Assembly (NCBI RefSeq): GCF_000427805.1
Contig: NZ_ATYS01000020.1
Coordinates: 43,602 to 90,266 of the forward strand
Direction of reading: 5' to 3'
DNA: 46,665 bases
Source: Budvicia aquatica DSM 5075 = ATCC 35567
GTDB lineage: Bacteria; Pseudomonadota; Gammaproteobacteria; Enterobacterales; Enterobacteriaceae
Shown here: piece after piece, positions 40,575 through 46,665 of the stretch
How positions within the stretch are numbered: the stretch's first letter is position 1
How the letters are laid out: each line of letters begins with the position of its first letter
Notes under the pieces: generated by a model
What the model was told of the DNA's origin: nothing
What the model saw: the letters and a program-made list of their open reading frames with translations, nothing else
Databases searched by the model: none
Translations under genes and position numbers: made by a program

Positions 40575-41996
40575 TTATTTTTTTCCTTCCGCTTTATGAT
40601 GTTTAAACCAACTGCGAAAACCTTCTCCATCCGGTGCTGGTAAATCACGGGCTTCGGTCCAGTCTTCAAGAACGCTAATTTTTAGCGGAACTTTGCCATC
40701 TTTGATCATCCAGTTCGCCATTTTTGCTCCCATAGTCATACCGACTTTCCATAAGGCAGGGTGAGCATTAGCGTAGTTGAATAAGCGGGTAAACCGCTGC
40801 TCAGCTTTTGGTGTCAGACCGGTTTCAGCCATAACCTGACGATGTTTTAGAATGAGCTGTGCCAGCGGGATCTTCACCGGACAAACGACATTACAGGCGT
40901 TACACAGTGAGCAAGCATAAGGAAGATCGTGGAAGTCTTGGTAGCCACCCAGTAATGGAGAAATTACCGCGCCAATTGGGCCCGGATATATTGAGCCATA
41001 GCCATGTCCGCCGATTTGACGATACGCCGGGCAAGTATTCAGACAGGCTCCACAGCGAATGCAGCGTAATACATCGCTAAATTCAGAACCTAAGATCTTT
41101 GAACGACCGTTATCAACGATGACTAAGTGGAACTCTTCCGGCCCGTCAACGTGACCTTCTTCTCTTGGACCTGTTAACCAAGTATTGTAACTGGTTAAAC
41201 GGGTACCAACAGCGCTACGGCAAAGTAAGGTAATCAGTACATCAACCTCTTCGAAGGTTGGAGCTATACGCTCCATGCCCATTACGGCGATATGGGTTTT
41301 TGGCAGTGTAGTGGCCATTCTGAGGTTACCCTCGTTAGTTACCAGACAGATACTGCCTGTTTCAGCTACGGCAAAGTTACATCCGCTAATGCCAATATCG
41401 GCTTCAAGAAAATCTTTACGAATTCTCTCGCGGATAAACAATGTCATGGCTTCAGGTGTTTCAGAACCTTCATAGCCAAGCTTCTCTTTGAGTACCTTTT
41501 GAATCTGATAACGATCTTTATGGATTGCCGGCACGACAATGTGCGAAGGTGGATCGTTGTCGACTTGAAGAATGTACTCTCCAAGATCGGTTTCAACCAC
41601 TTCGATACCTTCCGCCTGAAGTACGTGGTTTAAACCGATTTCTTCTGTCACCATCGATTTAGACTTAACGATCTTTTTTGCCTGCTTCTGTTTTGCAATA
41701 TCGCGAATGTAGTCAGTCGCATCTTCTTTTGTGCGGGCAAAATAGACGTGTCCGCCATTTTGAGTCACTTTTTCAGATAATTGATATAAGTAGGCGTCTA
41801 AGTTTTCAAGTACGTGATTACGAATTTGTTCAGCACGATCGCGCCAGTCTTCCCAATTACCTAGTTCATTTACCATTATTTGACGATTGGCCCCGATTCG
41901 CTCCTGAGCCATGGCAACCGCTTTGCGCATTATGGTATCTTCCATTTCGGCTTTAATGCGCGGTTTAAAATCGATATTGCTGGTTTTCATCGACAT
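40575..41996 (-). CDS. lutB: LutB (YkgF), iron-sulfur lactate utilization protein
   Basis: LutB is the central, iron-sulfur subunit of L-lactate oxidation to pyruvate. The 473-residue product (E. coli YkgF: 475) has an N-terminal LUD domain (SKSMVTEEIGLNHVLQAEGI, TGSICLVTNEGN). Two 4Fe-4S motifs follow: CIRCGACLNTCP and CSLCNACNVVCP, in the last third. GGAG stands 8 nt before the ATG at 41996. It lies 12 nt after lutA and one base before lutC, a clear operon. Confidence 0.95.
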   Translation of the reverse strand: MSMKTSNIDFKPRIKAEMEDTIMRKAVAMAQERIGANRQIMVNELGNWEDWRDRAEQIRNHVLENLDAYLYQLSEKVTQNGGHVYFARTKEDATDYIRDIAKQKQAKKIVKSKSMVTEEIGLNHVLQAEGIEVVETDLGEYILQVDNDPPSHIVVPAIHKDRYQIQKVLKEKLGYEGSETPEAMTLFIRERIRKDFLEADIGISGCNFAVAETGSICLVTNEGNLRMATTLPKTHIAVMGMERIAPTFEEVDVLITLLCRSAVGTRLTSYNTWLTGPREEGHVDGPEEFHLVIVDNGRSKILGSEFSDVLRCIRCGACLNTCPAYRQIGGHGYGSIYPGPIGAVISPLLGGYQDFHDLPYACSLCNACNVVCPVKIPLAQLILKHRQVMAETGLTPKAEQRFTRLFNYANAHPALWKVGMTMGAKMANWMIKDGKVPLKISVLEDWTEARDLPAPDGEGFRSWFKHHKAEGKK

Positions 41997-42008
41997 GTGA
42001 ATATCTCC

Positions 42009-42728
42009 TTAGCGGCTCATTAATACTTCAGCAATATGCATCACCTTGACCGGGCGCTTTTCTCGCGTCAGGCGTCCGCTGATATTAATCAGGCAACTGG
42101 TATCAGCACCAATAACGAAATCAGGAACGACATCCATAATGTGTTCAACTTTTTCTTTGACCATCTCTCCTGATATTTCAGACATTTTGACGGAGAATGT
42201 TCCGCCAAATCCGCAGCAGGTTTCTTGGTTGACAATAGGCAGCAGTTCTAATCCTTCGACGTTGCGCAGCAATGTTAAGGGCTCTTCGACCACGCCCAGT
42301 TTGCGAGACAGGCTGCATGAGGGGTGGTAAACCGCTTTACCCGGTAATCGGGCTCCAACGTTAACAATCCCCATGGTATGAACAATAAAAGTAGTGAGAT
42401 CCTGCATCCGGTCAGCTACGGCTTTTGCTCTGGCGGCCCACTCGGGTTCATCGGCCAGATAAGCGGGATAACTTTTAATCGCATAGGTACAGGAACCCGC
42501 AGGGGAGACTATCGGGTAGTCGTTTTCTTCGAAGGTGGTGATGAGTGACTTCATTGCCGGTTTGGCATCTTTTACATAGCCACTATTGATTGCCGGTTGT
42601 CCGCAACATCCCTGACGTTCAAGAAAAATGACGTCGCAGCCCAATTTCTCTAGTAGTAACACGCTATCTCGTGCCATGTTAGCCTTCAGTGCATCACCGA
42701 TACAGGTGACGTAGAAATTTACTTTCAT
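42009..42728 (-). CDS. lutA: LutA (YkgE), lactate utilization protein A
   Basis: LutA carries two cysteine-rich CCG domains, as in heterodisulfide reductase subunits and GlcF. They are seen here as ERQGCCGQPAINSG and QETCCGFGGTFSVK, each completed by an upstream Cys. The 239-residue length equals E. coli YkgE. GGAG lies 8 nt before the ATG. It is the first gene of lutA-lutB-lutC and lies 178 nt after the permease gene on the same strand. Confidence 0.95.
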   Translation of the reverse strand: MKVNFYVTCIGDALKANMARDSVLLLEKLGCDVIFLERQGCCGQPAINSGYVKDAKPAMKSLITTFEENDYPIVSPAGSCTYAIKSYPAYLADEPEWAARAKAVADRMQDLTTFIVHTMGIVNVGARLPGKAVYHPSCSLSRKLGVVEEPLTLLRNVEGLELLPIVNQETCCGFGGTFSVKMSEISGEMVKEKVEHIMDVVPDFVIGADTSCLINISGRLTREKRPVKVMHIAEVLMSR

Positions 42729-42785
42729 CGTTTGCTCCAGAATGTCGTTAATGCATCTGTTTAATGTTCTGATGACCTGAAACAG

Positions 42786-42815
42786 ATAACTTATCTACTT
42801 CATTAAATAAGTTAT
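42786..42815. promoter_or_regulatory. Inverted repeat upstream of lutA, candidate operator
   Basis: ATAACTTAT (42786-42794) and ATAAGTTAT (42807-42815) form a perfect 9-bp inverted repeat with a 12-bp spacer, about 60 nt before lutA. It does not match the LldR or LutR operators I know. It may be a regulator site or only an AT-rich coincidence. Confidence 0.3.
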
Positions 42816-42846
42816 TACCCACATTATTGCTATTGTTTTCATGGAT

Positions 42847-42898
42847 AATCGGAATTATCAGGCCATGACAAAAGCGCGTGGCCTGATAGAATCCGATT
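42847..42898 (-). terminator. Long stem-loop between lactate permease and lutA
   Basis: An 18-19 bp near-perfect inverted repeat (AATCGGA...TCAGGCC arms, one bulge) with a 15-nt loop lies nine bases after the permease stop on the minus strand. There is no U-run. It may stop part of the transcripts or protect the permease mRNA 3' end. Confidence 0.5.
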
Positions 42899-42906
42899 GA
42901 TTTGTA

Positions 42907-44448
42907 TTATGAATAAAATAAGTAGTAAATTGTACCGATTTTTAGGCCAAGAATAATAATATAAATCGCACAATATTTGAGTGTGCCGGACATAATGGCA
43001 CTACCCTGACCATCCATTTTGGTGGCTGATACTGCAATGGCGATACTCTGAGGTGAAATCATCTTGCCGCCGGTAGCACCTGCAGTATTGGCCGCAGCCA
43101 GTAAGATAGGATCAATATTCAACTGTGCGGCAGCGCTGGTCTGTAGCTTGCCAAAAAGTACGTTGGAGTTAGTATCACTGCCGGTTACAAAGGTACCCAA
43201 AGCGCCGATAACCGGTGCGATGAAAATGTATCCTGTACCGGTCATATTCACCAAGGTATTGGCGATATCACCGATCATGCCGCTAGTATCCATTACGGTC
43301 GCCATGGCAACGATAGCCGTAATGGCAATAATGGAATTTTTAAGCTGAACGACCGTGCTCCAGAGCACAGAAACCATATTTGAGAAGCGGGCTCCCTGAA
43401 TGAATCCGCCAATAAATGTCGCAATAATGATAAGTACGCCCGGCGTACTGAGCCATTCAACCTTAAGCTTCAGAATTTGACTATCGTTTAAAGCAAAGGG
43501 AATAACGCTAGAGAATTGACCTGCTGCGTTTTTAAGCGCAGGAAACAGCGGTGAACACAGCAGAATGAACAGGAATGTCAGCAGATAAATAGCACCCGCG
43601 CGAAACAGTTCTGCGCCTGAATAATTGTGCTGTACTTGCTCTTTATTCTCGCTTCCTTGAGCAGATTTAGTCAGGCGTTTAGCCAAAAATATAGTGACTA
43701 ATAAACTCACCAGGCTACCCGCAAAGGCGGGTAATTCAGCACCTAAATAAGTAGCAACAAAGTATTGAGGAATTAAGGTACTGATACCACACATTAAAGT
43801 GATAAAGAATACCCCTTTAATCGCTTTGATGCCGTTACCGGCAATGGCGACGATAACAAACGGTAGTATGATGTTAAACAGAGATAGCTGGATGATAATC
43901 ATACTGCTGAGTTCACGCACCGGCAGACCAGTTTGCTCCGCCAGGATGGAAACAGGAATACCCACAGCACCAAATGCAGTCGGTACCGTATTCGCGACTA
44001 ATGATGCTATTGCCGCTTTTAACGGGTTAAATCCAAGGGCAATCAGAATACCGATTGGAATTGCTACAGCTGTACCGTAACCTGCGGCCGCCTCAAGGAA
44101 ACCACCAAAACACCAAGATATCAGCAGAACCTGAATACGCTTATCATCACTGATGCTGGCTAGGACGTTTTTTAGCACTTCCATACTGCCGGTTTTTAAC
44201 ATCAGGTTGTAGCTATAAATGGCGCCTAAGATAACGATGATGATAGGCCATAAGCCTTTAGAAGCACCGTAAAGCGTCGACATTGAGAGGTTTTGTAGCG
44301 GTGTTTCCCAGAAGATGCCGGCAATTAATAAAGTTATAATCAGAGAGATTATAACTGCATAATGTATAGGCGTTTTAATCTTAAGAATCATAATAATTAG
44401 GGCTATAAGTGGAATAATCCCTAAAAGAAAGGAAACATACTCTGACAT
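42907..44448 (-). CDS. L-lactate permease (LctP family)
   Basis: A 513-residue inner-membrane transporter with twelve or more hydrophobic segments. It has LctP-family motifs: GGFLEAAAGYGTAVAIPIGI, VANTVPTAFGAVGIPV and GALGTFVTGSDTNSNVLFG. It is shorter than E. coli LldP (551) and GlcA (560). It imports L-lactate, probably with protons, and lies just upstream of lutABC in the same direction, which supports lactate over glycolate. AGGA lies 6 nt before the ATG. No regulator gene (LldR or LutR type) lies beside it. Confidence 0.92.
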   Translation of the reverse strand: MSEYVSFLLGIIPLIALIIMILKIKTPIHYAVIISLIITLLIAGIFWETPLQNLSMSTLYGASKGLWPIIIVILGAIYSYNLMLKTGSMEVLKNVLASISDDKRIQVLLISWCFGGFLEAAAGYGTAVAIPIGILIALGFNPLKAAIASLVANTVPTAFGAVGIPVSILAEQTGLPVRELSSMIIIQLSLFNIILPFVIVAIAGNGIKAIKGVFFITLMCGISTLIPQYFVATYLGAELPAFAGSLVSLLVTIFLAKRLTKSAQGSENKEQVQHNYSGAELFRAGAIYLLTFLFILLCSPLFPALKNAAGQFSSVIPFALNDSQILKLKVEWLSTPGVLIIIATFIGGFIQGARFSNMVSVLWSTVVQLKNSIIAITAIVAMATVMDTSGMIGDIANTLVNMTGTGYIFIAPVIGALGTFVTGSDTNSNVLFGKLQTSAAAQLNIDPILLAAANTAGATGGKMISPQSIAIAVSATKMDGQGSAIMSGTLKYCAIYIIILGLKIGTIYYLFYS

Positions 44449-44625
44449 GGCTCGTCCTTTTTGGCTTCGTGTATTAATTTAGCCGCAGATTCTAGGTGCT
44501 ACTCCTTTATTATTCAGTGAGCTGAATCGAGTTAACTAGAAATATACCGATAATTGATTATTGTATGATGAATTGTTAATTCTTTGATTTAACTTATTAT
44601 AGTTATATTTTTAGGTGGGTTCCAA

Positions 44626-45021
44626 ATGCTAAATATTGATAAAATGCATCATATAGCCGTGATTTGCTCTGATTATTCAAAAAGTAAGGACTTTTATTGT
44701 CATACATTAGGCTTTTCTTTAATGGCTGAATACTATCGAGCAGAGCGTGGATCCTGGAAGGCTGACTTAGCGCTAAACGGGCAGTACATGATTGAGTTGT
44801 TTTCATTTCCATCACCGCCGGAGAGAGTTAGCCGACCTGAAGCCTGTGGATTAAGACATTTGGCATTCAGCGTTCAGGACTTAGAGCTCGCAATCACTCA
44901 GCTAAATAAAGATGGCGTTGAGTGCGAGGACATCCGGATAGATCCTTACACTGGAAAACGGTTTACTTTTTTTAGCGATCCTGATGGACTACCGCTAGAA
45001 CTTTATGAGCAGAGCTTGTAA
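44626..45021 (+). CDS. gloA2: GloA2 (YaeR), VOC-family protein
   Basis: A 131-residue glyoxalase/VOC-fold protein (129 in E. coli). The four metal-ligand positions of the fold are filled: His9 (MHHIAV), Glu57 (YMIELF), His78 (LRHLAF) and Glu125 (LPLELYEQ), in the order expected of glyoxalase I-type enzymes. AGGTGGG precedes the ATG. tilS follows after 18 nt, as in E. coli. The exact substrate is not established. Confidence 0.93.
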   Translation: MLNIDKMHHIAVICSDYSKSKDFYCHTLGFSLMAEYYRAERGSWKADLALNGQYMIELFSFPSPPERVSRPEACGLRHLAFSVQDLELAITQLNKDGVECEDIRIDPYTGKRFTFFSDPDGLPLELYEQSL

Positions 45022-45039
45022 TCAGTATTCTGTGGAAAA

Positions 45040-46386
45040 ATGACAATGGCTGGTGATGTGATAATAGATCAGGTAGCAGAAAAGTTAAGATACGATTCCC
45101 GTATTTTAGTCGCTTTTAGCGGTGGTGTTGATTCCTCCGTACTTTTACATGCTTTGGTAAGCCTTCGTCACCACTCTCGACCTGACCTGCTGGTGCGGGC
45201 GGTTTATGTGCATCATGGTTTAAGTCACTATGCTGACCAGTGGGCAGAACACTGCCAGACTCAATGTAAACTCTGGCAAATTGATTTACAAATTGTGTAT
45301 GTTCAGGTTGATGCTTCGGTTACCGGAATAGAAGCCGCGGCCAGAGAAGCGCGCTATCAGGCTATTCACTCTTTATTATCCGATGATGAAATATTAGTCA
45401 CCGCCCAACATCAGGATGACCAGTGTGAAACTTTCTTTCTGGCTCTCAAGCGGGGTAGCGGCCCTGCCGGATTGTCTGCTATGCCTGAACGAATGTCTTT
45501 TTTTGACCATCAACAGGTTCGTCCGCTGCTTAATATTACCCGTGCTGAGATAGAGCACTATGCTGAATCAAATAGTCTGAGCTGGATTGAAGATGACAGC
45601 AATCAGGATGACCGGTTCGATCGTAATTTTTTGCGATTACGCGTGCTGCCTGAAATTTCACGCCGCTGGCCTCAGTTCCCACAAATGGTTTCTCGCAGTG
45701 CGGAATTGTGTGCAGAACAGGAAGCTTTGCTGGATGAGTTACTTACGCCGGTACTGGAAGGTATGATTAAGCCTGATGGGGCGATTAATATCTCAGCTTT
45801 AGCTCAAGTATCCGTTATTCAGCGCCGGGCTTTATTACGTCGCTGGTTTCGTTATCACCAGGTTATGATGCCTTCGCGCAGTCAGCTAGATAAGATATGG
45901 CTTGACGTTGCACTCAGTAAACCGGACGCTGAACCTCAGTTTCAATTGGGCAGTAGTCAAATTCGCCGTTATCGGGAAAACCTTTATTTATTACCATCGA
46001 TGCAAAATATTGGGTCGATAAACCTGTCATGGGATGGCTGCGAGCCTTTAGAACTACCCGATAATCTTGGCCAATTAATTATTTCACATGATAAAGGTGT
46101 GGCTATAGTGTCACCTGAAAACAATCAATGTGTTAGCATTCGCTTTACTGCGCCGGGTGCAGACATCATTCGCATTGTTGGGCGTGAACATTCCAGAACG
46201 TTAAAAAAATTATGGCAAGAATTATCCGTTCCGCCGTGGCAACGGCAGCGGATTCCTTTGGTTTATTACGGGCAAACGTTGATTGCCGCCATTGGTTTTT
46301 TTGTTACTGCTGAAGGAAGTCCTAAAGAAGAACGACCAGTTTGGCGTATTTGTTGGACGGATTCTCAAGGCAACGCATTAAATTAA
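45040..46386 (+). CDS. tilS: TilS, tRNA(Ile)-lysidine synthase
   Basis: TilS attaches lysine to the wobble C34 of tRNA-Ile(CAU), switching its codon from AUG to AUA. The 448-residue product (432 in E. coli) has the PP-loop SGGVDSS at 27-33, the VHHGLS and AQHQDDQCETFFL motifs, RGSGPAGLSAM, and SNQDDRFDRNFLR. Substrate-recognition domains follow (VSIRFTAPGADI and KKLWQELSVPPWQR). The Shine-Dalgarno sequence is weak; ATG 45046 is a possible alternative. Confidence 0.97.
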   Translation: MTMAGDVIIDQVAEKLRYDSRILVAFSGGVDSSVLLHALVSLRHHSRPDLLVRAVYVHHGLSHYADQWAEHCQTQCKLWQIDLQIVYVQVDASVTGIEAAAREARYQAIHSLLSDDEILVTAQHQDDQCETFFLALKRGSGPAGLSAMPERMSFFDHQQVRPLLNITRAEIEHYAESNSLSWIEDDSNQDDRFDRNFLRLRVLPEISRRWPQFPQMVSRSAELCAEQEALLDELLTPVLEGMIKPDGAINISALAQVSVIQRRALLRRWFRYHQVMMPSRSQLDKIWLDVALSKPDAEPQFQLGSSQIRRYRENLYLLPSMQNIGSINLSWDGCEPLELPDNLGQLIISHDKGVAIVSPENNQCVSIRFTAPGADIIRIVGREHSRTLKKLWQELSVPPWQRQRIPLVYYGQTLIAAIGFFVTAEGSPKEERPVWRICWTDSQGNALN

Positions 46387-46428
46387 CTTATTGAACAATA
46401 AACAATGTCGTTACAGGAGTAAAAAACA

Positions 46429-46665
46429 ATGAAAAAAACACTACTACTATTATCCGCATCATTACTGATTAACTTTTCTGTTTATGCAGCCGGCGATATT
46501 GACGCTGGTAAAAGTAAATCGGCTAAATGCGTAGCTTGTCATGGTATGAACGGGAAAGTATCAATTCCTACATATCCGCACCTTGCCGGGCAGAATGAGG
46601 TCTATTTAGATTACTCAATGCACGCGTATAAAAAAGGGGAGCGTACCGGAAATATGGCTAATATT
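46429..46665 (+). CDS. Periplasmic class I cytochrome c (3' partial)
   Basis: The 79 visible codons encode a signal peptide (MKKTLLLLSASLLINFSVYA) followed by AGDIDAGKSKSAKCVACHGM. The haem-binding CVACH is at residues 34-38, then NGKVSIPTYPHLAGQNEVYL. This is the pattern of c553/c4-type electron carriers, exported by Sec and loaded with haem in the periplasm. AGGAG is 9 nt upstream. The window ends before the axial Met region, so subtype and length are unknown. It is 42 nt after tilS; E. coli has no such gene here. Confidence 0.88.
   Translation, partial: MKKTLLLLSASLLINFSVYAAGDIDAGKSKSAKCVACHGMNGKVSIPTYPHLAGQNEVYLDYSMHAYKKGERTGNMANI

Noticed and set aside
40574-40669. N-terminal extension of lutC into lutB
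   Set aside because: The reading overlaps conserved lutB coding sequence in another frame. The ATG at 40573 with GGAAGG upstream gives the family length.
43064-44080. Plus-strand ORFs opposite the lactate permease
   Set aside because: Antisense shadows of a hydrophobic protein gene. They have no start signals or family features.

Overview
The window is a bacterial chromosome segment from the order Enterobacterales. Almost every core protein can be aligned by eye with its E. coli counterpart at the same or nearly the same length (RlmM, QueF, GlnD, Map, Tsf, PyrH, Frr, Dxr, BamA, LpxA, DnaE, AccA, TilS). Moderate GC, ERIC repeats and an E. coli-like CsrB RNA fit this placement. A lineage outside the Enterobacteriaceae proper, such as Budviciaceae or a relative, is my guess and is not proven by the sequence.

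Layout. (1) 1-7642 matches the E. coli 63-minute region: rlmM (5' end cut by the window), xni, ppnN, queF, syd, the csrB small RNA, yqcC, truC, yqcA. (2) 7650-7780 is the join to genes that lie near 4 minutes in E. coli; it holds two hairpins and an ERIC-end fragment. (3) yaeH, then an accessory island at 8443-11540 with five same-strand genes: a CbrC-family protein, two SMI1/KNR4 (SUKH) proteins and two unrecognised proteins. It looks like an array of polymorphic-toxin immunity genes without a toxin. (4) dapD, glnD and map on the minus strand. (5) A pyrB-pyrC pair inserted between map and rpsB, with an attenuator-like leader. (6) The cell-envelope and replication series rpsB-tsf-pyrH-frr-dxr-uppS-cdsA-rseP-bamA-skp-lpxD-fabZ-lpxA-lpxB-rnhB-dnaE-accA, with a complete 127-bp ERIC element between frr and dxr. 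(7) An accessory block between accA and gloA2: a YafE-like methyltransferase, lutC, lutB, lutA and a lactate permease. (8) gloA2 (yaeR), tilS, and the start of a periplasmic cytochrome c gene cut by the window end.

How the genes work together. Region 6 links translation (S2, EF-Ts, RRF), UMP kinase, isoprenoid and undecaprenyl phosphate synthesis, phospholipid activation (CdsA), sigma-E signalling (RseP), outer-membrane assembly (BamA, Skp), the early lipid A steps (LpxD, LpxA, LpxB, with FabZ competing for the same acyl-ACP), RNase HII, the replicative polymerase and the first step of fatty acid synthesis. The lut block encodes uptake and oxidation of L-lactate.

Most unusual points: a CsrB RNA about 600 nt long (369 nt in E. 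coli), with three tandem copies of a roughly 110-nt module that E. coli CsrB has once; a second-type pyrB-pyrC operon (no pyrI, class I dihydroorotase) behind a short leader ORF that ends inside a terminator stem; and the orphan immunity-like island. Several genes start at GTG or TTG, and the starts given here were set by Shine-Dalgarno position and family length. I saw no tRNA or rRNA gene, CRISPR array, insertion sequence or prophage gene.
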